Shown here in pieces: positions 45,219 through 52,789 of a stretch of DNA of 64,000 nucleotides (positions are counted from its first letter, which is position 1; every line of letters starts with the position of its first letter). Source of the DNA: Corallococcus coralloides DSM 2259 (GTDB lineage Bacteria > Myxococcota > Myxococcia > Myxococcales > Myxococcaceae); NCBI RefSeq assembly GCF_000255295.1, contig NC_017030.1, positions 7,352,328 through 7,416,327 on the forward strand, read 5' to 3'. A model generated the notes under the pieces. That model was not told where the DNA came from and searched no databases. It saw only the letters and a program-made list of their open reading frames with translations. The translations under genes were made by a program, and so were the position numbers.

Positions 45219-46444
45219 AAACTGAATCAGCGGACATCCTCATCATCGGCGCGGGCCCCGCGGGCTCCGTCGCGGCGGGCCTCCTTCGCAAGCAGGGCCG
45301 TGACGTCCTCGTGCTGGAGCGTGAGCAGTTCCCGCGCTTCTCCATTGGCGAGAGCCTGCTGCCGCAGAGCATGGAGTACATCCAGGAGGCCGGCTTCCTC
45401 CAGGACGTGGTGGAGGCGGGCTTCCAGTTCAAGAACGGCGCGGCCTTCGAGCGCGCCGGCAGGTACACGGACTTCGACTTCCGCGACAAGTTCAGCCCCG
45501 GCTGGGGCACCACCTACCAGGTGCAGCGCGCCCGCTTCGACCAGATCCTGGCCCAGGCCGCGGAGAAGAAGGGCGCCACCGTGCGCTTCCGCCACGAGGT
45601 GCTGTCCGTGGACTTCACCAGCGGGCAGCCGGTGGTGACGGCGCGCTCCCCTGAAGGCGAGACGTACCAGGTGAAGGCGCGCTTCCTCCTGGACGCGAGC
45701 GGCTTCGGCCGCGTGCTGCCGCGCCTGTTGAACCTGGAGACCCCGTCCAACTTCCCCGTGCGCGGCGCCATCTTCACGCACGTGGTGGACAACATTCCGC
45801 TCGGCACCTTCGACCGGAACAAGATCCGCGTCACGACGCACCCGGAGCACGTGCACGTCTGGTACTGGACCATCCCCTTCTCCGACGGCCGCTGCTCGCT
45901 GGGCGTGGTCGCGAAGAAGGAGTTCCTGGACCAGTTCACCGGCACGGACACGGAGCGGCTCCAGGCCATCGTGAAGGAGGCCCCGTCGCTGCAGAACCTC
46001 CTGAAGGACGCCGTCTGGGACACGCCCGCGCGCAAGCTCACCGGCTACGCGGCCAACGTGAAGTCGCTGTGGGGCCCGGGCTTCGCGCTGCTGGGCAACG
46101 CGGGCGAGTTCCTGGACCCCGTGTTCTCCTCGGGCGTCACCATCGCCTTCAAGTCCGCGAGCCTCGCCTCGGCCTGTATCGCCCGGGAGTTCGCGGGGGA
46201 GAAGGTGGACTGGGAGAAGGACTACGCGAAGCCGCTCAAGGCGGGCGTGGACACCTTCCGCACCTTCGTGGAGTCCTGGTACGAGGGCGGCTTCCAGAAG
46301 GTCATCTTCCATCCGAACCCCTCGGATGACGTGCGCCGGATGATCTCCGCCATCCTCGCGGGCTACGCGTGGGACAAGAACAACCCCTACGTCGCGGACA
46401 GCAAGCGGCGCCTGACCGTCCTCGAGGGACTGTGCGCGGCGTAG
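45215..46444 (+). CDS. FAD-dependent oxidoreductase with flavin halogenase signatures
   Basis: A 409-residue flavoprotein. It shows the FAD motif GAGPAGSVAAG, the family block FPRFSIGESLLPQSMEYIQEAG, then FQFKNGAAF (candidate catalytic lysine). WYWTIP (216-221) matches the W-x-W-x-I-P fingerprint of flavin-dependent halogenases, and FLDPVFSSG matches an additional motif of phenolic halogenases. Such genes occur in xanthomonadin-like clusters, where they halogenate the aryl head. Related reductases share part of this pattern, so halogenation remains an inference. The TTG start overlaps the MMPL stop. A partner flavin reductase is not nearby. Confidence 0.85.
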   Translation: MKTESADILIIGAGPAGSVAAGLLRKQGRDVLVLEREQFPRFSIGESLLPQSMEYIQEAGFLQDVVEAGFQFKNGAAFERAGRYTDFDFRDKFSPGWGTTYQVQRARFDQILAQAAEKKGATVRFRHEVLSVDFTSGQPVVTARSPEGETYQVKARFLLDASGFGRVLPRLLNLETPSNFPVRGAIFTHVVDNIPLGTFDRNKIRVTTHPEHVHVWYWTIPFSDGRCSLGVVAKKEFLDQFTGTDTERLQAIVKEAPSLQNLLKDAVWDTPARKLTGYAANVKSLWGPGFALLGNAGEFLDPVFSSGVTIAFKSASLASACIAREFAGEKVDWEKDYAKPLKAGVDTFRTFVESWYEGGFQKVIFHPNPSDDVRRMISAILAGYAWDKNNPYVADSKRRLTVLEGLCAA

Positions 46445-47001
46445 TCACCGCCCTGCTCGTCGCGGGGCTGGTGGCCTGCACCACCCCGCCCCGGCCCCGG
46501 CCCGCCGCGCCTGGCGAGCCGTTGCCGGAGCTGCGCCTGGCGCCCGCCGCCCTCGGGGCGTCCGTGAGCCTGGCGCAGCAGCTGGTCTTCGCGCACGAGC
46601 AGGACCCTGGAGGCCCCCGCTCCCTGGAGGCCCTCCTGGAGGTGGACCCGGCCCAGATGCAGCTGGCCGGGCTGGCCATGGGGCACCGCATCCTCACCCT
46701 GCGCTGGGATGGCAGCCGCCTGGACGAGGAGCGGGACCCCCGCCTGCCCGCCCAGTTCAACTCCGCGCTGGTCGTGCGGGACGTGCAGCTCGTCTACTGG
46801 CCGGCCGACGCCGTGCGCGCCGCCCTGCCCGCGGGCTGGACGCTGGAGGATGGCCCCACCCAGCGGACCCTGTCGAAGAACGGCAGGGAATGGGTGACGG
46901 TGCGCTACGATGGCACCCCGCGCTGGGAAGGGCGCACGCAGCTCACCAACCACTCCGAGCACTACCAGCTCACCATCGAATCGCACGTCGCGGACGAGTG
47001 A
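46432..47001 (+). CDS. DUF3261 family lipoprotein (ApeN-like)
   Basis: A 189-residue exported lipoprotein; the signal peptide ends at a lipobox (AGLVAC), and Pro/Ala-rich residues follow. DUF3261 proteins are regularly found in aryl polyene clusters and are predicted to act as outer-membrane assembly or anchoring factors. The C-terminal domain has short beta strands (QLVYWPADAVRAALP, VTVRYDG, YQLTIESHVA). The start GTG at 46432 overlaps the oxidoreductase gene. Confidence 0.82.
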   Translation: MRGVVTALLVAGLVACTTPPRPRPAAPGEPLPELRLAPAALGASVSLAQQLVFAHEQDPGGPRSLEALLEVDPAQMQLAGLAMGHRILTLRWDGSRLDEERDPRLPAQFNSALVVRDVQLVYWPADAVRAALPAGWTLEDGPTQRTLSKNGREWVTVRYDGTPRWEGRTQLTNHSEHYQLTIESHVADE

Positions 47002-47007
47002 CACCCC

Positions 47008-48189
47008 ATGCCTCCTCCTGTCTTCCTCAACCAGCTGGGCCTCGTCTGCGCATTGGGCTCCGGGAAGCAGGAGGTGGCCCGGGCGCTGTTCGCGGACACC
47101 GTCTCCGGCGTCGCTTCGCATGCCGGATACGCGGACCGTCCGCTGCACCTGGGCGTCGTCACCGCGAAGCTCGCGGCGCAGGACGCCCTGCCCCCTTCGC
47201 AGCACAGCCGCAACAACGCGCTCCTGCTCACCGCGCTGGAGCAGGTGCGCGCCGAGGTTGACGCGGCCGTGGCCCGCTTCGGTCCCTCGCGCGTGGCGGT
47301 GGTGCTGGGCACCAGCACGTCCGGCGTCGGTGAGGGAGAGGCGGCCATCGCCGGCCACCTCGCCACGGGCGAGCTACCCGCCCGCTTCCATCTGCAGCAG
47401 CAGGAGCTGGGCTCTCCGGCGCTGGCGCTCGCGCACGTGCTGGGAACGCGGGGCCCCGCCTACGTCATCTCCACCGCGTGCTCCTCCAGCGCCAAGGCCC
47501 TGGCCAGCGCGGCGCGGATGCTGCGCTCGGGCAGCGTGGACGCGGTGCTGACGGGCGGCGTGGATTCGCTGTGCGGCTTCACCGTGGCGGGCTTCCGCTC
47601 GCTGGACTCCGTGAGCGAGGAGCGCTGCAACCCGATGAGCGCCCACCGCCACGGCATCAACATCGGCGAAGCGGCGGCGCTGTTCCTGATGACGCGCGAG
47701 CCGGGGCCGGTGCGCCTGTCCGGCTGGGGCGAGTCCTCCGACGCACACCACATCTCCGCGCCGGAGCCCGGCGGCAAGGGCGCCATGGCCGCCATCCAGG
47801 AAGCCCTGAAGCGCGCGGGCCTTTCGCCGGAGCAGGTGGACTACGTGAACCTGCACGGCACCGCCACGCCGCAGAACGACGCCATGGAGACCCGCGCGGT
47901 GCACGCGCTGCTGGGGCCGGGCGTGAAGGCCAGCTCCACCAAGCCGCTCACCGGCCACACGCTGGGGGCCGCGGGCGCGCTGGAGGCGGCCTTCGCGTTC
48001 CTCACGCTGGTGGACAACCCGCACGGCAAGCTGCCCGGGCACTTCTGGGACGGGGCCGTGGACTCGACGCTGCCGGCGCTGTCGCTGGTGAAGCCGGGCG
48101 AGGCGCTGGGGCGCCCGGTGAAGAGCGTGCTGAGCAATTCGTTCGCCTTCGGGGGCAGCAACGCCGCCCTCGTGCTGGAGCGCGCATGA
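47008..48189 (+). CDS. Active beta-ketoacyl-ACP synthase (ApeO-like)
   Basis: A 393-residue ketosynthase with a full C-H-H triad: C158 (ISTACSSSAK), H283 (NLHGTATPQND) and H317 (KPLTGHTLGAAG). It is a shorter FabF-like enzyme of the APE subgroup. By analogy with E. coli ApeO it should form a heterodimer with the chain-length factor encoded at 34399 and extend the polyene. It overlaps the dehydratase gene downstream by 4 bases. Confidence 0.9.
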   Translation: MPPPVFLNQLGLVCALGSGKQEVARALFADTVSGVASHAGYADRPLHLGVVTAKLAAQDALPPSQHSRNNALLLTALEQVRAEVDAAVARFGPSRVAVVLGTSTSGVGEGEAAIAGHLATGELPARFHLQQQELGSPALALAHVLGTRGPAYVISTACSSSAKALASAARMLRSGSVDAVLTGGVDSLCGFTVAGFRSLDSVSEERCNPMSAHRHGINIGEAAALFLMTREPGPVRLSGWGESSDAHHISAPEPGGKGAMAAIQEALKRAGLSPEQVDYVNLHGTATPQNDAMETRAVHALLGPGVKASSTKPLTGHTLGAAGALEAAFAFLTLVDNPHGKLPGHFWDGAVDSTLPALSLVKPGEALGRPVKSVLSNSFAFGGSNAALVLERA

Positions 48190-48653
48190 TGCGCATCGTG
48201 ATTGATCAGCCCGTCGAGGAGCTGGTGCCCCATCAGGGGCGCATGCGGCTGCTCGACCGCGTCCTGGAGGGCGACGCGGACTCGCTGCTCGCGGAGGTCA
48301 CCGTGCGCGAGGACAGCCTCTTCTACGCGGACGGCGTCGTGGGCGGCTGGGTGGGCATCGAGTACATGGCGCAGGCCGTGGCCGCGTGGGCCGGGTGGCA
48401 TGCGCGCAAGCGCGGCGGCACGCCCCGGGTGGGCTTCCTGTTGGGCACCCGCCGCTACGAATGCAGCCGCCCCACCTTCAAGCTGGGCGAGACCCTGCGC
48501 ATCGAGGTCCACCGCCAGTTCTCCGCGGACAACGGGCTGGGCCAGTTCGACTGCACCTTGCGAATCGGGACGGAGCAGGTGGCCACGGCGGCGCTGACGG
48601 TCTACGAGCCGCAACCGGGGCAGGACCTGGGAAGGGGCAACACAGATGGGTGA
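48186..48653 (+). CDS. 3-hydroxyacyl-ACP dehydratase (ApeP-like hotdog)
   Basis: A 155-residue hotdog dehydratase. Visible blocks are LVPHQGRMRLLDRVLEGD (motif with His at the substrate tunnel), GWVGIEYMAQAVAAWAGW and GFLLGTRRYE. In APE systems ApeP pairs with ApeI as a heterodimeric dehydratase; here the ApeI part is fused to the ligase. The start ATG overlaps the ketosynthase stop, with a second ATG three bases later. Confidence 0.87.
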   Translation: MMRIVIDQPVEELVPHQGRMRLLDRVLEGDADSLLAEVTVREDSLFYADGVVGGWVGIEYMAQAVAAWAGWHARKRGGTPRVGFLLGTRRYECSRPTFKLGETLRIEVHRQFSADNGLGQFDCTLRIGTEQVATAALTVYEPQPGQDLGRGNTDG

Positions 48654-49377
48654 CAAGACGGTGCTGGTGACGGGCTCCAGCCGGGGCATCGGCCGCGCCA
48701 TCGCGCTGCGCCTGGCCCGCGACGGCTACGACGTCGTGGTGCACTGCCGCAGCAAGCGCGAGGAGGCGGACGCGGTGGCCGCCCGGGTCCGTGAGGCGGG
48801 CCGTGAAGCGCGCGTGCTCCAGTTCGACGTGTCGGACCGCGCCGCCACGCAAGGAGCGCTGCTCCAGGACGTGGAGGCCCACGGCTGCTACTACGGCGTG
48901 GTGTGCAACGCGGGCATCGCTCGCGACAACGCCTTCCCCGCGATGACGGCGGAAGAGTGGGACGGCGTCATCCACACCAACCTGGACGCCTTCTACAACG
49001 TGCTCAACCCGCTCACGATGCCCCTGGTGCGCCGCAGGAAGCCGGGCCGCATCGTCACGCTGTCGTCCGTGTCCGGCCTCATGGGCAACCGGGGCCAGGT
49101 GAACTACAGCGCCGCCAAGGCGGGCATCATCGGCGCGACGAAGGCGCTGGCGGTGGAGCTGGCCAAGCGCGACATCACCGTCAACTGCGTGGCGCCGGGC
49201 CTCATCGACACGGAGATGGTGCCTCCAGAGGTCCTGGAGGAGGCGCTGAAGATCATTCCTGCCCGCCGGATGGGTAAGCCCGAGGAGGTCGCCGCCGCGG
49301 TGGCCTTCCTCATGTCGGAAGAAGCAGGCTACATCACGCGGCAGGTGATTTCGGTGAACGGGGGGATGATCGGATGA
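48646..49377 (+). CDS. 3-ketoacyl-ACP reductase, FabG-like (ApeQ-like)
   Basis: A 243-residue short-chain dehydrogenase with the NADPH motif TGSSRGIG, NAG, active site S in SSVSGLMG and YSAAK, and C-terminal GGMIG. It reduces the beta-keto intermediate in each elongation cycle. It overlaps the dehydratase upstream and the second ketosynthase downstream (ATGA), consistent with equal synthesis of the cycle enzymes. Confidence 0.92.
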   Translation: MGDKTVLVTGSSRGIGRAIALRLARDGYDVVVHCRSKREEADAVAARVREAGREARVLQFDVSDRAATQGALLQDVEAHGCYYGVVCNAGIARDNAFPAMTAEEWDGVIHTNLDAFYNVLNPLTMPLVRRRKPGRIVTLSSVSGLMGNRGQVNYSAAKAGIIGATKALAVELAKRDITVNCVAPGLIDTEMVPPEVLEEALKIIPARRMGKPEEVAAAVAFLMSEEAGYITRQVISVNGGMIG

Positions 49378-50612
49378 AGCGCGTAGTCGTCACCGGAGTC
49401 GGTGCGCTGAGCCCCCTGGGCCATGATTGGAAGACGGTCGAGGCGGCGCTGCGTGCGCGCCAGAACGCCGTCCAGGTGATGGAGCCCTGGAAGGCCTATG
49501 AGGGTCTGAACACGCGGCTGGGCGCGCCCGCCCTGCCCTTCGAGCTGCCGCCATCCGCGTACTCGCGCAAGACGACGCGCACCATGGGCCGCGTGGCGCT
49601 GATGGCGACGCGGGCCAGCGAGCTGGCGCTCCAGGACGCGGGCCTTTTGGGCAGCCCCCTGGTGAAGAGCGGGAAGATGGGCATCGCCTACGGCTCCTCC
49701 GCGGGGACGCCGGAGAACATGGGCGACTTCGGGAAGATGATCACCCACAAGACGACGGAGGGCATCACCGCGACGACGTACCTGCGGATGATGTCCCATA
49801 CGGCGGCGGTGAACATCGGCGTCTTCTTCGGCGTCACCGGGCGCATCATCACCACGTCCAGCGCGTGCACCTCCGGCAGCCAGGGCATCGGCTACGCGTA
49901 CGAGGCCATCAAGCTGGGCCGCCAGGTGGCGATGCTCGCGGGCGGCGCGGAGGAGCTGGACGCCACGGGCGCGGCGGTGTTCGACACCCTCTTCGCCACC
50001 AGCACGAAGCACAACGAAGCGCCGCACCAGTCCCCCCGCCCCTTCCACGCCGAGCGCGACGGGCTGGTGCTGGGCGAAGGCGCGTGCACGCTGGTGCTGG
50101 AGGAACTGGAGCACGCGAAGGCGCGCGGCGCCACCATCCACGCGGAGCTTTTGGGGTACGGCACCAACAGCGACGGCCGCCACGTGACGCAGCCCAACGC
50201 GGACACCATGGCGGAGGCCATGCGGCTGGCGCTGGAGGACGCGGGCGTGCCGGCGTCCGCCATCCCCTACGTCAACGCGCACGGCACGGCGACGGACACG
50301 GGCGACGTGGCGGAGAGCGCCGCGACGAGGACCGTCTTCGGGGAGAAGGTCGCCATCTCCAGCCTCAAGAGCTACATGGGCCACACGCTGGGGGCCTGCG
50401 GCGCGCTGGAGGCGTGGATGACCATCCAGATGATGCGCTCGGACTGGTTCGCGCCCACGCTGCACCTGACGGCGGACTCCGTGGACCCCAAGTGCGCGCC
50501 CCTGGACTATGTCGTGGGTGAGGGACGTGCGTTGCAGACGGACCTGGTGATGAGCAACAACTTCGCCTTCGGCGGCATCAACACGTCGTTGATCTTCCGC
50601 CGCTGGCCTTGA
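49374..50612 (+). CDS. Second beta-ketoacyl-ACP synthase (ApeR-like)
   Basis: A 412-residue ketosynthase with intact triad: C165 (TTSSACTSG), H303 (NAHGTATDTGD) and H337 (KSYMGHTLGACG). It is longer than the ApeO-like enzyme and belongs to the ApeR-type group, which is homodimeric in E. coli and thought to start or support elongation. It closes the core enzymatic part of the operon, and its stop is close to the small exported protein gene. Confidence 0.9.
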   Translation: MKRVVVTGVGALSPLGHDWKTVEAALRARQNAVQVMEPWKAYEGLNTRLGAPALPFELPPSAYSRKTTRTMGRVALMATRASELALQDAGLLGSPLVKSGKMGIAYGSSAGTPENMGDFGKMITHKTTEGITATTYLRMMSHTAAVNIGVFFGVTGRIITTSSACTSGSQGIGYAYEAIKLGRQVAMLAGGAEELDATGAAVFDTLFATSTKHNEAPHQSPRPFHAERDGLVLGEGACTLVLEELEHAKARGATIHAELLGYGTNSDGRHVTQPNADTMAEAMRLALEDAGVPASAIPYVNAHGTATDTGDVAESAATRTVFGEKVAISSLKSYMGHTLGACGALEAWMTIQMMRSDWFAPTLHLTADSVDPKCAPLDYVVGEGRALQTDLVMSNNFAFGGINTSLIFRRWP

Positions 50613-50629
50613 TGCCTGGAGACACCGCC

Positions 50630-51061
50630 ATGAAGAAAGCCCTCCTGTTGCTGGCCCTGACCGCCGCGAGCCCCGCCCTGGCGCGCGACACCGTGACGAA
50701 GGTGAAGCTGGCGGACGTGATGGCCCTCCCCGAGGCCAAGGAGAAGCTGGACGGCTCGGTGAAGTTCTTCATGGACGGCGCGAAGACGCCCAAGGTGCTC
50801 AAGACGCTGGGCACCGACACCACGAACAAGAAGACCAACGGCGTGGGCAAGTCGGACGACTACGCCTGCAAGTGGGCCGCCCTCTCCGCGCTCATCGCCC
50901 TGCAGGAGGGCGCGAAGAAGAACGGCGCCAACGCGGTGGTCAACATCGTCAGCTATTACAAGAAGGTGGAGTTCAAGAGCGCCACCGAGATCGAGTGCCA
51001 CGCCGGCAGCTTCGTCACCGGCGTCGCGCTCAAGGGCGACTACGCCACCATCGCGAAGTAG
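50630..51061 (+). CDS. Small exported protein of aryl polyene clusters (often mislabelled excinuclease)
   Basis: A 143-residue protein with a clear signal peptide (MKKALLLLALTAASPALA). The mature region has VTKVKLADVMALPEAKEKLDG, then a domain resembling YbjQ-like folds (DYACKWAALSALIALQEGAKKNGANAVVNIVSYYKK). Similar small proteins close many APE clusters and are often labelled excinuclease; there is no ATP-binding site, so that label is wrong. Role unknown, periplasmic. The ATG at 50630 has GGAG 8 bases upstream and is preferred over the frame opening at 50609. Confidence 0.75.
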   Translation: MKKALLLLALTAASPALARDTVTKVKLADVMALPEAKEKLDGSVKFFMDGAKTPKVLKTLGTDTTNKKTNGVGKSDDYACKWAALSALIALQEGAKKNGANAVVNIVSYYKKVEFKSATEIECHAGSFVTGVALKGDYATIAK

Positions 51062-51078
51062 TCCCGGAGGCTGCTTCC

Positions 51079-51103
51079 GCGCGGCGGGCCCCTACCGCCG
51101 CGC
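51079..51103. terminator. GC-rich hairpin between convergent genes, end of the aryl polyene operon
   Basis: A perfect 9-bp stem GCGCGGCGG / CCGCCGCGC with a 7-base loop, 17 bases after the last aryl polyene gene and overlapping the final codons of the opposing gene. There is no T-tract in either direction. It may act as a bidirectional terminator or a transcript 3' stabiliser. Confidence 0.5.
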
Positions 51104-52699
51104 AGGCACCTCGATGCGGCAGACGCTCTCGGGCGCCAGGTTCCGCGAGCGCATCCAGGCCTCCAGGTCGCGGTCGATTCGCGCCGAGGCCTCCGCGTCG
51201 AAGCGGCGGTTGTCCTGGAGCTTCCACCCTTGCGGGTAGTTGCCCGAATAGCCGTTCACCGTGGGCACGCCGTGCTCGCCGGACGCCCACACGGCGTCCA
51301 GCTGATACTTCCACTCCTGGGCCTCGCCGGACGTCGGCGCGTAGAAGAAGGTCGCGCAGCCGGGTGCGATGCGCGCGGCCACCGCCTCCACGTCCGCGCG
51401 GGCTTCGTGCCGGTCATAGGCGGGACTGTTGAGCCCCTGCTCCAGCAGACACAGCGCGCCCAGGCCCACCGCCAGCGCCGCGCGTCCGGACTCCCACTGC
51501 CGCTGGAGGTACAGGGCCAGTCCCACGGCCGCGGGCACCAGCAGCCACATGCCGATGCGGGCCAGGGCCCGGATGGCCGCCGCGCCGGGCACGCCGTGGA
51601 AGACGAGCCACCACGGCGTGTGGCCGCCGGTGTAGCGCGACGCGAGCAGCACGGTGGCCACCGCCACGACGAGCAACAGCCGCACCGCGGGCCGTGAGCG
51701 CGCCTGCCACAGGCCAATGCCCGCCAGCACCGGGGTGACGAAGCCGAAGCCCAGGCGGTGCTCCCACGACACGGGCATGCGCTGGAACTTGGAGAAGCTG
51801 TTCGTCCATCCGTACAGCCAGCTGTCCTGGCCCACGAAGAACCAGCTCCAGAAGCGCGGCACCATGGGTGAGACTTCCGAGAAGGTGCGCAGCCCCACCG
51901 TGCCAATGGCCTGACGCGAGTGCAGGACGAGCGGCGCGAGCAGCGCCAGCCCCAACACGCCGAAGCCCGCGAGCGCCGGGAGGTGGCGGCGCAGCGCCGT
52001 CAGCAGCGGACCGCGCGTGTCCCGGAAGGCGAGCCCGGCGATGAACGCCAGCAGCAGGAAGAAGAAGAGGAACCAGCCCCAGTAGAAGCCCGCGTAGAGC
52101 TGGGCCACGAACGCGCCCACCAGCAGCGCGGACCAGGCCATCCCCCGCCGCCGGTCCGTCTCCGGCCGCGTCAGCGCGATGACGGCGCCCACGGCGAGGA
52201 GCGCGAAGAACTGTCCTTCCAGCTGCGGGTGGTTGAGCTGGTTGATGCGCGGCGCGCCAGCCGTGAAGAGCACCGCGCCCACCACCGCGGGAAAGACGCG
52301 CAGGCCAAACCCGCGCCGCAGCAGCCACACCGCCGCGGCGTAGTTGAGCGCCGCCATGGTGAGCGACCACGCCTGCCACGACAGGTCCGCGCCCAGGCCC
52401 AGCGCGCGCCACAGCCAGTAGAACGGGGCCACGCCCAGGAGCACGTCGGAGTACGCGGCGACGTTGGGCTCGGGGAAGAACATCGGCGGGTCCCAGAAGC
52501 GCGCGTGCGCCGGGTCGCCGGTCACGAAGCGCCAGCTGTGCTCCAGGACGTAGTGGTTGAAGCGCACGTCGCCCTCGTCGCCCTGCACCAGGCGCAGCCC
52601 GGACAGGATGGCGGGATGGTGCGACAGCAACAGGGCCAGCACGCCGCCAGCGAGGACGAGCAGGACGGCGCGGGTGCGTTCCGAGGCGGCGGTTCCCAT
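51092..52699 (-). CDS. Polytopic membrane protein of unknown function (GT-C-like)
   Basis: A 535-residue protein with about eleven hydrophobic segments and a soluble C-terminal domain of about 130 residues. After the first membrane segment an acidic loop, VQGDEGDVRFNHYVLEHSWRF, is followed by ARFWDPPMFFPEPN. This resembles the catalytic loop of GT-C enzymes and O-antigen/lipid-linked glycosyltransferases, but no specific family is recognised. The ATG at 52699 was chosen since it precedes the first membrane segment directly; GTG at 52729 is an alternative. It is convergent with the aryl polyene operon. Confidence 0.75.
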   Translation of the reverse strand: MGTAASERTRAVLLVLAGGVLALLLSHHPAILSGLRLVQGDEGDVRFNHYVLEHSWRFVTGDPAHARFWDPPMFFPEPNVAAYSDVLLGVAPFYWLWRALGLGADLSWQAWSLTMAALNYAAAVWLLRRGFGLRVFPAVVGAVLFTAGAPRINQLNHPQLEGQFFALLAVGAVIALTRPETDRRRGMAWSALLVGAFVAQLYAGFYWGWFLFFFLLLAFIAGLAFRDTRGPLLTALRRHLPALAGFGVLGLALLAPLVLHSRQAIGTVGLRTFSEVSPMVPRFWSWFFVGQDSWLYGWTNSFSKFQRMPVSWEHRLGFGFVTPVLAGIGLWQARSRPAVRLLLVVAVATVLLASRYTGGHTPWWLVFHGVPGAAAIRALARIGMWLLVPAAVGLALYLQRQWESGRAALAVGLGALCLLEQGLNSPAYDRHEARADVEAVAARIAPGCATFFYAPTSGEAQEWKYQLDAVWASGEHGVPTVNGYSGNYPQGWKLQDNRRFDAEASARIDRDLEAWMRSRNLAPESVCRIEVPARR

Positions 52700-52789
52700 G
52701 GACGCCGGGAGCGTTAACACACCGGGCACGCCCGCTGGAACGACGGAGGGCGCCCGACCCGCGCCCTTCCGTCCCCGTCACGCGGAGCT

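Noticed and set aside
50630-51061. An excinuclease subunit
   Set aside because: The protein is 143 residues, exported and lacks Walker motifs or zinc fingers of UvrA.
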